From: Bacteroidota bacterium
GTDB lineage: Bacteria; Bacteroidota; Bacteroidia; J057; JAJTIE01
Direction: 5' to 3'
Length of the DNA: 55,985 bases
NCBI GenBank assembly: GCA_019638695.1
Contig: JAHBTG010000012.1
Location: 1-55,985 of the forward strand
In this document: piece by piece, positions 25,763 to 33,713 of the stretch
Layout: the number at the start of each line of letters is the position of its first letter
Numbering within the stretch: the first letter of the stretch is position 1
Position numbers and translations under genes: made by a program
Notes under the pieces: model-generated
Database searches by the model: none
Seen by the model: only the letters and a program-made list of their open reading frames with translations
What the model was told of the DNA's origin: nothing

Positions 25763-27565
25763 TTACCGGGCTTTGATCACCATGATGACAATATCATCCG
25801 TCTGCCGGTTGAAGAAGCCCTTCCATTCATCAAGGGCGGTATTGAGTGCGGTTACCTGGTCTGTGGCCTCCAGTGGTGCCACCTGCTGCAACAGCTCGCG
25901 GAAGGCCTTTCTGCCAAACTTGCGGGCCGGGGCGGCGGGGCCCCCGAACTGGTCTATAAATCCGTCGGAGAACAGGTAGAGCGTGTCTCCGCTGTTCAGC
26001 TCCAGTTGCTGGTTCTTGAAGATGACATCCGGGTGCAGCGTGCCGCCTATGGGCCGCCGGTCTGCGGGAATCTCCGTGACATCCCCCGTGGCGGACACTA
26101 TGTGTGCATACCGCATGGCGGCGGCGTAGTTTACAGTGTTGGTGCCTTCATTAATGGTGACCAGGCTCATCTCTATACTGTCCTGTATGGTGTCCTGGTC
26201 CGTAGAGTGCTGATCCAGTGTGTACCGCATTTCCTGGTCCAGTTCGTCCAGGATGCTGGCGGGGTCTGTCATCCCGCGCTCGTCCACCAGTTTGTGCAGC
26301 GTAGTGATGCCAATGATGCTCAGGAACGCCCCGGGCACGCCGTGGCCGGTACTGTCTCCCACCGCTACTACGGTCTTGTTCTTCCATTTGCCCACCCAGT
26401 AGAAGTCTCCGCTCACCTGGTCCAGCGGGCGGAAGAGGACTCCCACATCCAGTCCGGCGGGGGTTAGCTCCCGCAGTTGTTCCGGCCGGGGCATAATGGC
26501 CCGCTGGATGCGGCGGCTGTAAATAATGCTGTCCTGCAGCTCATCGTTCTTGTCTTTGAGCTGGTGTTCTATCATTTCCTTGGCGGCCTCCAGGTCGGCA
26601 TAGAGCTTTTCCTGCTGTGCGCGGGCTTCGAGCAAGTGCTGTTCCTGTTCTTTCTGCCGGGTGATGTCAAAGCGCACAGAGATGTATTTGACCGGGTAGC
26701 CTTTGGGCCCCAGCACAGGGGTGACAGTGGCCACCACCCAGTAGATAGAGCCATCTTTGGCCTTGTTGGCCACTTCGCCCTGGAAGAACCTGCCTTCTGA
26801 TATGGTCTTCCACATGTCCACGAATACTTGGTCCGGCTGCAGGCCGCTTTTGAGGATGCGGTGGTTCTGGCCCATCAGTTCCTCTCTGCTGTACCTGGCA
26901 ATGTGGCAGAAGGTATCGTTGGCAAAAGTGATATTGCCCGCCAGGTTGGTTTCGCTGACGATGGCGGCATTGTTCAGGGCATTGACCTGGCCCATCAGTT
27001 CCACCTGGGTGGTGCCCAGCTCTTCATTGGTGGCGCTCAGTTCTTCCAGTGTCTGGCGCAACTCTTCCTCGTGGCTGTGCAGCTCCTCCACATGCTGGTG
27101 CAGCTCTTCTTCCAGGGCTTTCTGCCGGGTGATGTCAAAGCGCACGGCAATGTATTTCACCGGTTTGCCGGTGAGCTCGTCCAGTATGGGCGTGAGGGTG
27201 GCCGCCACCCAGTAGTAAGAGCCGTCCTTGGCTTTGTTCTTGATCTCGCCCTGCCAGAGGTTTCCTGTGGATATGGTGTGCCATAGCCGGGTAAACAATT
27301 CATCGGGCTGGTGCCCGCTCTTGAGGATGCGGTGGTTCTGGCCGATGAGTTCCTCCCAGCGGTAGCGGCTGATCTCTACGAACTTGTCATTGGCAAAGGT
27401 GATATTGCCCTGCAGGTCCGTCTCGCTCACCAGGGCGCTGTTGTGCAAGGCGCTCATCTGCGCCATCAGTTCAAATTTGACGGCTTCTGCATTCTCTCTT
27501 TCGGCAAGTGCAACGGTGTCTTCGCCAGATTTTTTGAACCAGGAAGTGAATTTTTTGAGATCCAT
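25763..27565 (-). CDS. PAS-PAS-SpoIIE (PP2C/PPM) serine phosphatase
   Basis: A 600-residue cytoplasmic signalling phosphatase. Two PAS domains lie at about 35-155 and 195-310; both carry the phrase GQNHRILKSG and end in RFDITRQK, so they arose by internal duplication. A coiled coil separates each module. The SpoIIE/RsbU-type catalytic domain occupies about 355-600, with the metal aspartates in VAVGDSTGHGVPGAF, LFSDGFID and TDDIVIMV intact. Family biology: it dephosphorylates serine or threonine on STAS or similar partners after PAS sensing. No STAS or anti-sigma gene is adjacent. The PAS modules and their linkers resemble those of the large sensor at 52185-55985. Confidence 0.92.
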   Translation of the reverse strand: MDLKKFTSWFKKSGEDTVALAERENAEAVKFELMAQMSALHNSALVSETDLQGNITFANDKFVEISRYRWEELIGQNHRILKSGHQPDELFTRLWHTISTGNLWQGEIKNKAKDGSYYWVAATLTPILDELTGKPVKYIAVRFDITRQKALEEELHQHVEELHSHEEELRQTLEELSATNEELGTTQVELMGQVNALNNAAIVSETNLAGNITFANDTFCHIARYSREELMGQNHRILKSGLQPDQVFVDMWKTISEGRFFQGEVANKAKDGSIYWVVATVTPVLGPKGYPVKYISVRFDITRQKEQEQHLLEARAQQEKLYADLEAAKEMIEHQLKDKNDELQDSIIYSRRIQRAIMPRPEQLRELTPAGLDVGVLFRPLDQVSGDFYWVGKWKNKTVVAVGDSTGHGVPGAFLSIIGITTLHKLVDERGMTDPASILDELDQEMRYTLDQHSTDQDTIQDSIEMSLVTINEGTNTVNYAAAMRYAHIVSATGDVTEIPADRRPIGGTLHPDVIFKNQQLELNSGDTLYLFSDGFIDQFGGPAAPARKFGRKAFRELLQQVAPLEATDQVTALNTALDEWKGFFNRQTDDIVIMVIKAR

Positions 27566-27766
27566 GTAGTTTCTGCTCTTGGGGATGATGACAAGTGTTG
27601 CCTTACTTCCTGTATCAACATAGATAGCTTCTTAGTACATATAGTATATTGAATGAGTGATGGGGCAAATATGGAAGAGTCGTCGTCGCCGGAATATGAT
27701 TTAAATCACCTTTGCCGCTTTTAATGCGGTACAGGTATGCCGATTTATACCTCTGTGATTTGAACG

Positions 27767-27789
27767 GTGCCGAACTGGTTTCGGCATTC
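27767..27789. repeat. Decayed REP-like palindrome
   Basis: CCGAACTGGTTTCGGCATTC resembles the TGCCGAA-TTCGGCA palindrome at 10488-10515, with a changed loop. It opens the second repeat island, a 739-base non-coding gap (27566-28304). Confidence 0.5.
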
Positions 27790-27836
27790 CCCGGCACATG
27801 GCACCGTGCGCACCGCACACCCCTGCGGGAAAGAAC

Positions 27837-27972
27837 GGCCTAAGCGAAAAGGGCGAAATCGCGGGAGCGGCCGGAGGCGAACCGCCCAAAACACTGTTTG
27901 AGCCCCTGCTAAGGGGGCGAGTTTGTTTTGGGCCGCCGCAAGGTCGTACACGCCGCCCTTTTCAGTTCAGCC
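27837..27972. repeat. Composite hairpin element, copy B (136 bp)
   Basis: The same architecture as 10224-10357: GGCCTAA left end and GTTCAGCC right end, core GCCCAAAAC/GTTTTGGGC (27884-27892 with 27925-27933) and GGCG/CGCC next to it. The outer stem here is AAAAGGGCG/CGCCCTTTT (27847-27855 with 27954-27962), where copy A has AAAAGGGGA/TCCCCTTTT. The middle stem is GCGGCC/GGTCGT (27867-27872 with 27942-27947), where A has TGTGC/GCACA. Both arms changed together, so pairing appears conserved. Confidence 0.75.
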
Positions 27973-27984
27973 TTGATTTTTTGC

Positions 27985-28010
27985 GTACTTTTTTATCAAG
28001 AAAAAAGTAC
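27985..28010. repeat. AT-rich hairpin following composite element B
   Basis: Identical to 10369-10394: stem GTACTTTTTT / AAAAAAGTAC, loop ATCAAG. It lies 12 bases after element B, as its twin lies 11 bases after element A. Confidence 0.75.
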
Positions 28011-28055
28011 AAATACAGCATCGGGCCGTATCCTGTATGCGCCAGCAGAGGTAGG

Positions 28056-28081
28056 AGATCCTTCGCTGCGCTCAGGATGAC
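28056..28081. repeat. Dispersed repeat, copy B of the 10437-10462 sequence
   Basis: An exact 26-base copy of 10437-10462. The sequence between it and the AT hairpin (GGGCCGTA-CCT-TAT-CGCCAGCAGAG) is also largely shared between the two islands. Confidence 0.7.
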
Positions 28082-28128
28082 ACTGCGTGAGAACAGGACA
28101 AGTATTTTTACAGCAGAACCACCCCCTA

Positions 28129-28149
28129 CCCCTCCTTAGAAAGGAGGGG
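28129..28149. repeat. G/C-rich hairpin CCCCTCCTT-AGA-AAGGAGGGG
   Basis: A perfect 9-bp stem with a 3-base loop. It looks like the CCCCTCC...GGAGGGG repeat class scattered in many Bacteroidota genomes. No T-tract follows. Confidence 0.65.
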
Positions 28150-28214
28150 GGAGCCCCCTCCGAAAGGGCTGTATACTTGCCGCAAGTTTGGCCGGCCGCG
28201 GGGAATTTATGGGT

Positions 28215-28241
28215 GCTACAGGTCGTTAAATGACCTGTAGC
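28215..28241. promoter_or_regulatory. Perfect palindrome upstream of the DUF2480 gene
   Basis: GCTACAGGTC (28215-28224) and GACCTGTAGC (28232-28241) form a perfect 10-bp inverted repeat around GTTAAAT, 63 bases before the DUF2480 start codon. No T-tract follows, so it may be an operator or a 5'-UTR hairpin; no second copy was noticed. Confidence 0.5.
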
Positions 28242-28304
28242 GGTGCGCTTATGGAGTGGGGTATAACCTAAACAGTAGTTGCGCCGTATAAATCTTTAAC
28301 AAAA

Positions 28305-28838
28305 ATGGCCGTACAAGGAGATATTATAAACCGGGTTACCGGCAGTGGACTGGTAACGCTAAATCTGGAAGACTATGCCCCTTCTGCCCTGGTAGAAGCG
28401 CTGGATATAGCGCCTGTGCTGTTCCAGGGACTTATTCTGCGGGAGAAAGACTTTCGCGAATGGGTGAAGACCCACAACTGGCAGGCATACGCCGGCAAAC
28501 AGGTGGCCCTGCATTGCAGCGCAGACGCCATTATCCCTGCCTGGGCGTGGATGCTTGCAGGCTGCGAGCTGGCCGCTGTGGGCGCTGAGGTCGCGCTCTG
28601 CACACCTGCCGAACTGACCAACCGTTTGTGGACGCAGGCTATCCGGCAAAATCTCCCGGCGCAATCCTATGCCGGGCAGCGCATAGTGCTCAAGGGCTGC
28701 GGCACGGTGCCCCCGGAGGCCTACCTGGCTGCAGCGCATCTCCTGCGCCCGGTGGTCCTCAGTCTTATGTTTGGCGAGCCCTGCAGCACGGTGCCCATTT
28801 ACAAGCGGGCTAAAGCAGAGGTTATACCTCATTCATAA
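28305..28838 (+). CDS. DUF2480 family protein
   Basis: A 177-residue cytoplasmic protein of the Bacteroidota-restricted DUF2480 family, function unknown. The family signature is readable along its length: IINRVTGSGLVTLNLEDY at the start, LFQGLILREKDFREWV, the segment CSADAIIPAWAWML, the KGCGTVPPEAYL phrase, and the C-terminal LMFGEPCSTVPIYKR. Conserved cysteines in CSADAI, KGCG and EPCSTV suggest a metal or redox site, but this is inference. The gene is followed 59 bases later by the SPFH gene on the same strand. Confidence 0.85.
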   Translation: MAVQGDIINRVTGSGLVTLNLEDYAPSALVEALDIAPVLFQGLILREKDFREWVKTHNWQAYAGKQVALHCSADAIIPAWAWMLAGCELAAVGAEVALCTPAELTNRLWTQAIRQNLPAQSYAGQRIVLKGCGTVPPEAYLAAAHLLRPVVLSLMFGEPCSTVPIYKRAKAEVIPHS

Positions 28839-28897
28839 TTATCACTATCTTTATCCGATAATAATCCTTCCTGAAAACACTCCAATCCCCATTTCCC

Positions 28898-30004
28898 ATG
28901 TCACTATTTAAATGGATCAAAGGTCAGCTCATTGAGGTTATCGAGTGGGTTGACGATTCCCGGGACACCCTGGTATGGAAGTTCCCCGACGAGGACAAAG
29001 CCATCAAGAACGGTGCGCAGATGACCGTGCGCGACGGCCAGGCTGCTCTGTTTGTGAATGAAGGCCAGGCGGGTGATGTCTTCCTGGCGGGCCGCCATGA
29101 ACTGGTTACCCGCAACATCCCCATACTTACCTCGCTCAAAAGCTGGAAATACGGCTTCGACTCGCCCTTCAAGGCAGATGTGTACTTCTTCAGCATGGGC
29201 CTGTTCAAGGGCATGAAATGGGGCACTTCGCAGCCTATCATGATCAATGACCCGGCTTTCCGTTTTCCTATACAGATGCGCGCCTTCGGCACCTTTGATT
29301 TCCGCATCACAGATCCCGGCAAGTTCTTTACCGAGATCGTGCGCACCAACCCGCATGTGACCACGGATGAGATCCTGGAAGACTTCCGCAGCAGCGTGGT
29401 GACCCGTTTCAGCAGCGTGCTCAAAAAGAGCGGCAAAAGCCTGGGCGAGATCAACGCCAATGCGCAGGACATTGGTATGGACCTGCTGGAGCCGCTGAAG
29501 ACAGAGTTTGCCGAGAGCGGCCTGGAGATCGTGCGCTTCAATGTAGAGAACGTTTCTCTCCCCCCCGAAGTGCAGCAGCGTCTTAATGAGATGGACTTCA
29601 AAAAAATGGAGGCCATGGACCAGAACGAGATCGAGATGCAAAACCTCGTGGGCAAAGCCAACATCAGCCAGAACATCGGCGATATGCAGAAGTTCATGCA
29701 GTTCCAGATGGGTAGCGGCATGAACCCCGCCCAGAACAATCCCGGCCAGCCCGGCGCCACCGGCCCGGCCGGAGATATGATGCAGATGATGATGGGTATG
29801 AATATGGCCCAGCAGATGATGCAGAACCAGAACAACCCCCAGGCTCAGCAACCCCCAGCCCAGCAACCGGCTGCCGGAGGAGAGCAGATGTCCCAGGAGC
29901 AGATCATGGCCACCCTCAAACAGCTGGGCGACCTCAAAGCTGCCGGCATCCTCTCCGACGAGGAGTTTGAGGCCAAGAAGAAAGACCTGCTCAGCCGCCT
30001 GTAG
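28898..30004 (+). CDS. SPFH/band-7 domain protein with C-terminal SHOCT domain
   Basis: A 368-residue protein of the YdjI / virion-core-protein-like SPFH group. Residues about 25-245 form the SPFH domain (opening LFKWIKGQLIEVIEWVDDS, then VRDGQAALFVNEGQAGDVF and the AFGTFDFRITDPGKF segment). A Met/Gln/Pro-rich low-complexity linker (about 260-335) leads to a SHOCT zipper at the end (LGDLKAAGILSDEEFEAKK), a short helical oligomerisation motif. There is no signal peptide or transmembrane helix; the protein likely assembles on membranes from the cytoplasmic side. A near-consensus -7 box TATCTTTA lies at 28846-28853. A strong terminator follows. Confidence 0.88.
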   Translation: MSLFKWIKGQLIEVIEWVDDSRDTLVWKFPDEDKAIKNGAQMTVRDGQAALFVNEGQAGDVFLAGRHELVTRNIPILTSLKSWKYGFDSPFKADVYFFSMGLFKGMKWGTSQPIMINDPAFRFPIQMRAFGTFDFRITDPGKFFTEIVRTNPHVTTDEILEDFRSSVVTRFSSVLKKSGKSLGEINANAQDIGMDLLEPLKTEFAESGLEIVRFNVENVSLPPEVQQRLNEMDFKKMEAMDQNEIEMQNLVGKANISQNIGDMQKFMQFQMGSGMNPAQNNPGQPGATGPAGDMMQMMMGMNMAQQMMQNQNNPQAQQPPAQQPAAGGEQMSQEQIMATLKQLGDLKAAGILSDEEFEAKKKDLLSRL

Positions 30005-30030
30005 CCGGCTATTTCTTCATGAGAAAACCG

Positions 30031-30061
30031 AAAGGCACCCCAGAGTGGGGTGCCTTTTTTT
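30031..30061 (+). terminator. Rho-independent terminator after the SPFH gene
   Basis: A 12-bp stem (AAAGGCACCCCA 30031-30042 with 30046-30057), a 3-base loop and a T-tract ending at 30061; 27 bases after the SPFH stop. Confidence 0.9.
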
Positions 30062-30166
30062 ATGCGGGCGTGCGGCCTCATAAAATGGTAACAGGATATG
30101 ACGTCAGTCCTGCAGATTTTTTCACGACCTTTGCGCCCTGGACTTTTACAGCCCTGTATTCTTTGT

Positions 30167-31975
30167 ATGAGCGCTATCCGCAACATTGCCATCATTGCCC
30201 ACGTAGACCACGGCAAAACCACTCTTGTAGACAAACTATTGCACGCCGGCAACCTCTTTCGGGATAACCAGGAGGTAGGCGAGCTGATCATGGACTCCGG
30301 GGACCTGGAACGTGAGCGGGGTATTACCATCACCGCCAAGAACGTGGCCATCGAATACAAGGGCGTTAAGATCAATATCCTGGACACTCCCGGCCACGCC
30401 GATTTTGGCGGCGAGGTGGAACGCGTACTGCGCATGGCGGATGGCTGCCTGTTGCTGGTAGATGCGTTTGAAGGACCTATGCCCCAGACACGGTTTGTCA
30501 CCCAGAAAGCCATTGAGCTGGGACTCAACCCCATCGTGGTCATCAACAAGGTAGATAAGCCCAACTGCCGTCCCGACGAGGCCGTGGATGCCGTATTTGA
30601 CCTGCTTGTGGGTCTGGATGCCAGTGAGACACAGCTGGATTTCCCCGTCCTCTATGGCTCCGGCAGGAACGGCTGGTTTGGCTCGGACTGGAAGACCAAT
30701 ACCGGCACCATCGAACCCCTGCTGGAGATGATCCTGGAAAAAGTGCCCCAAGCGCCCCTGCGCGAAGGCCCCCTGCAATTGCAGGTCACTTCGCTGGATT
30801 ATTCTTCCTACGTGGGCCGCATAGCCATTGGCCGCATCTTCAGGGGAGAAGCCAAGGAAAGCCAGAATGTGGTGCTCCTCAAGCGTGACGGCACCCAGGT
30901 CAAGGGTAAGATCAAAGAAGTGCAGACCTTCACAGGGCTGGGCCGCAGAAAAGTGGAGAGCGCCCATTCCGGGGATATTGTGGCCCTGGTGGGTCTTGAA
31001 GGATTCGATATTGGCGATACCGTAGCAGATGCTTCTACGCCGGAAGCCCTGCCGCTGATCACGGTGGAGGAGCCCACCATGTCCATGCGCTTCACGGTGA
31101 ATAACAGCCCTTTCTTTGGCAAGGAAGGCAAGCTGGTCACCAGCCGCCACCTGCGCGACCGCCTGTTCAAGGAGACGGAGAAGAACCTGGCCCTGCGGGT
31201 GGAAGAGACCGAGAGCGCGGATAGTTTCCTGGTATTCGGCCGCGGGGTGCTTCACCTGGCCGTGCTGATCGAGACCATGCGGCGCGAAGGGTATGAGCTC
31301 CAGGTGGGCCAGCCCCAGGTGCTGTACAAAGAGATTAACGGTGTGCGCCATGAGCCTATCGAAAGCCTGGTAGTGGACGTGCCCGAGGACGTGGCCGGTA
31401 AGGTGATCGAACTGGCTACCCAGCGCAAAGGCGAGCTGGTGGTAATGCAGCCCAAAGGCGATCTGCAGCACCTGGAGTTCAACATTCCCAGCCGGGGCAT
31501 CATTGGCCTGCGTAGCGATGTGCTTACCGCTACTGCAGGTGAGGCTGTGATGGCCCACCGCTTCCTGGAGTATCAGCCTTATAAAGGCCCCATTCCCGGT
31601 CGCCCCGGCGGGGTGATGGTGAGCCAGGGCACGGGTAATGCCGTGGCCTATTCCATGTTCAAACTGCAGGACCGCGGCAAGTTTATCATAGAAGCCGGCA
31701 GCGATATTTATGGCGGACAGGTAGTGGGCGTTACCGCTCGTTCCGAAGAGCTGGTCATCAACCTGCAGAAGGCCAAGCAGCTGACTAACATCCGCGCTTC
31801 CGGATCGGATGACGCCATTATCCTGGAGCCCCCCCTGCGCCTCAGCCTGGAGCAGAGCCTGGAGTTCATCGAAGGAGACGAGTTCGTGGAGGTTACGCCC
31901 CAGAGCATCCGCATCCGCAAGATCTACCTGGACGAGAACGACCGTAAGCGGCATGCGAAGAAAATGAGTGTGTAG
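30167..31975 (+). CDS. typA: Ribosome-associated translational GTPase TypA/BipA
   Basis: EF-G-like GTPase that binds ribosomes and aids 50S assembly and stress growth. The 602-residue protein starts MSAIRNIAIIAHVDHGKTT (G1 in AHVDHGKTT), with switch I RERGITI, G3 DTPGHADF and G4 NKVDKP. The EF-Tu-like domain II, and the BipA-specific C-terminal domain with VMVSQGTGNAVAYSMFKLQD and YGGQVVG, are complete. The ATG at 30167 is used; an upstream in-frame ATG at 30098 gives a non-homologous extension. The 3' side opens into the alternating TTTAGTAA array. Confidence 0.96.
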   Translation: MSAIRNIAIIAHVDHGKTTLVDKLLHAGNLFRDNQEVGELIMDSGDLERERGITITAKNVAIEYKGVKINILDTPGHADFGGEVERVLRMADGCLLLVDAFEGPMPQTRFVTQKAIELGLNPIVVINKVDKPNCRPDEAVDAVFDLLVGLDASETQLDFPVLYGSGRNGWFGSDWKTNTGTIEPLLEMILEKVPQAPLREGPLQLQVTSLDYSSYVGRIAIGRIFRGEAKESQNVVLLKRDGTQVKGKIKEVQTFTGLGRRKVESAHSGDIVALVGLEGFDIGDTVADASTPEALPLITVEEPTMSMRFTVNNSPFFGKEGKLVTSRHLRDRLFKETEKNLALRVEETESADSFLVFGRGVLHLAVLIETMRREGYELQVGQPQVLYKEINGVRHEPIESLVVDVPEDVAGKVIELATQRKGELVVMQPKGDLQHLEFNIPSRGIIGLRSDVLTATAGEAVMAHRFLEYQPYKGPIPGRPGGVMVSQGTGNAVAYSMFKLQDRGKFIIEAGSDIYGGQVVGVTARSEELVINLQKAKQLTNIRASGSDDAIILEPPLRLSLEQSLEFIEGDEFVEVTPQSIRIRKIYLDENDRKRHAKKMSV

Positions 31976-32070
31976 TACCCCAGCACCCGGATATTTACTT
32001 CAGGTATTGGTTTGCAGGCACAGTTTTTGGCTTTTCTCGCTTTAGGGTCATTCGTTTTACATAAATGGAC

Positions 32071-32220
32071 TTTAGTAAATGTCCGGAGTCCATGGGCTTA
32101 CTAAAAATTAGGCCCCTTTACTTTAGTAAGATTGCCCGGGCCACTTTTTACTAAAGGTTGCATTAGTAAAATGGGGCAGGTCTGTGGTTTACTAAAATTT
32201 AGGCTGCCAGATTTTAGTAA
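32071..32220. repeat. Array of seven TTTAGTAA sites in alternating orientation
   Basis: Sites lie at 32071 (TTTAGTAA), 32098 (TTACTAAA), 32122 (TTTAGTAA), 32148 (TTACTAAA), 32163 (TTAGTAAA), 32189 (TTACTAAA) and 32213 (TTTAGTAA). Orientation alternates strictly, and most starts are 24-27 bases apart, with one gap of 15. GC-rich spacers separate them, including the palindrome GCCCGGGC at 32134-32141. Adjacent sites are inverted repeats and could pair (for example 32121-32129 with 32148-32156). The array fills the gap between convergent typA and the truncated acyl-CoA synthetase; no gene or standard terminator is seen there. Confidence 0.7.
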
Positions 32221-32237
32221 CGCCAGGATCTTTCTGT

Positions 32238-33653
32238 TTAATCCTCCAGGTACACCCAGCCGTCCTGCACCCGGCCGGGGATGTCCGTGGTTAACCAATC
32301 GGACTTGCTGCGGGCAGGCTGGGTCCACGCGCCGGGAGAGACTACCGGGCCCCGCACCTGCAATAGCGGGTCCTTACCACTGCGCACCTCAATGCTGCTG
32401 ATAGGCAGCCCTGCTGCACGGGGGTGGTGCGCCACATCCTTGTTTACGGCCACAATCCCAGTGGAGGCATGTACCCCGAAGCCGGTAACCAGCGGCAGGC
32501 GCAGCGCGTGGCAGAAATACTCCAGTTCTTCCGTGAGGCCCTGGCGGTCGCATACCAGCAGCCGCAGGTTGCGGAAATATTTGCGGCGCACCGCATTGAG
32601 AATATAGATGCGGGCCAGCCAGTAGCGAAAGGCCAGTCCGAAAGGCACCGGTACCCCGCTATGCTTGAGCTTTTGCACCTTGTGGGCTACCCGGAACGAG
32701 GCTTTGTAGTAACGCCGTTTGAACAGCTTGCCTTTGCGATAGCGTTTGAAGGCCTCCTTCCGCACGAGATAGAGTACCTCGGGCACCAGCACAATGACCT
32801 TGGGTTTACCTTTCTGCAACTCGCGGAAATAGCTTGAAGGACCCTTGCTGTAATGAATAGGCATGCCTTTGACAAGGGGGAGGTAGTAGGCGGCCAGGCG
32901 CTGCAGCAAGTAGGCATTGCTAAGCAGGCTTAATACGGCATCGGTGCTGCTGAGTTCGGGAAAGCGTTCATCCAGCGCTATCAGAGCGGCCATAAAGTTC
33001 CCGTGTGTCAGGGTAGTCCCTTCTTCTGGCAAGGTTCCGCGGCTGCGGGTGTCATAGACAATACTGGCCAGGTCAGCAGCCTTGCGCTCTGCCTTGCGCT
33101 GGCGCACGGCCTCCTGGTTCTCCCGCCACCATACCTTGCCATACTCCATGGCATAGGAGATCAGGGTAACCCGGTCGCTTTCCGTCAGCAGGTCCGGATT
33201 GCTGCTGCCGCACAGTACCATGTAATCATCGGCTAGGCTGTCCAGCCAGGGTTTGTATGTGAGGTAATCATGGTAACTGGGCACCAGGATGGCTTTGGGT
33301 TTTACCTGGCTTACGATGTGGGCCAGCTGCGCCTTGGTCGCCCGGTGTTCCACGGTTACATTGACACACCCGGCCAGTTGAATGGCCAGGTCGCAGATCA
33401 GGTAGTCTGCCCCGTTGAGGTCGAATAACAGCACGCGGTCGCCCGCCGCCAGGCCGCGGCTCATAAAGAAAGACGCCAGGCAATGGGCAAAGGCATTGAT
33501 CTCCTTACGTGTGACCACAGGGGTTTCTGTGGTAGGTCCGTCGAAGAGGAAAGGTGCATCCAGGTTATACTGCTTGCAGATCCTGTCCCATAGCTCCACC
33601 AGGGTAGCTGGGGAGGGGCTGGCAAGCGGGGGCGCAGTAGTTGCCTGGGACAT
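32238..33653 (-). CDS. Degenerate, C-terminally truncated AMP-binding (acyl-CoA synthetase-like) protein
   Basis: A 471-residue relative of long-chain acyl-CoA synthetases (FadD/FAA1 type). The N-terminal subdomain is recognisable (ITRKE-like VTRKEINAFA, AAGDRVLLFDLNGADYL, LTHGNFMAAL). The ATP-binding loop that normally reads SGTTGxPKG is altered here to TRSRGTLPEEG, and the YGxTE motif is replaced by GFGVHAST. The chain stops at DWLTTDIPGRVQDGWVYLED, just where the hinge and the small C-terminal domain with the catalytic lysine should begin (normal length about 590-600). It is probably not an active ligase. Its stop codon lies 17 bases from the TTTAGTAA array. The reading frame is otherwise clean, so it may still be a functional binding protein. 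Confidence 0.75.
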   Translation of the reverse strand: MSQATTAPPLASPSPATLVELWDRICKQYNLDAPFLFDGPTTETPVVTRKEINAFAHCLASFFMSRGLAAGDRVLLFDLNGADYLICDLAIQLAGCVNVTVEHRATKAQLAHIVSQVKPKAILVPSYHDYLTYKPWLDSLADDYMVLCGSSNPDLLTESDRVTLISYAMEYGKVWWRENQEAVRQRKAERKAADLASIVYDTRSRGTLPEEGTTLTHGNFMAALIALDERFPELSSTDAVLSLLSNAYLLQRLAAYYLPLVKGMPIHYSKGPSSYFRELQKGKPKVIVLVPEVLYLVRKEAFKRYRKGKLFKRRYYKASFRVAHKVQKLKHSGVPVPFGLAFRYWLARIYILNAVRRKYFRNLRLLVCDRQGLTEELEYFCHALRLPLVTGFGVHASTGIVAVNKDVAHHPRAAGLPISSIEVRSGKDPLLQVRGPVVSPGAWTQPARSKSDWLTTDIPGRVQDGWVYLED

Positions 33654-33689
33654 GTAAGGAGGTAAAATAGATAGCGGGTATAAAACTAC

Positions 33690-33697
33690 TAATTTTG
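33690..33697 (+). promoter_or_regulatory. -7 box upstream of the site-2 protease gene
   Basis: TAATTTTG matches TAnnTTTG and lies 16 bases before the ATG. The intergenic gap to the divergent acyl-CoA-synthetase-like gene is only 60 bases. No clear -33 TTG is present. Confidence 0.45.
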
Positions 33698-33713
33698 ACC
33701 CCTAACGTTTGGT

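Noticed and set aside
30236-31954. 572-codon minus-strand open frame opposite typA
   Set aside because: Shadow of a well-conserved GTPase gene; the sequence is His/Gln-rich and matches no family.
32071-32220. TTTAGTAA array considered as a CRISPR
   Set aside because: Repeats are only 8 bases, alternate in orientation, have spacers of 7-19 bases and no cas genes nearby.
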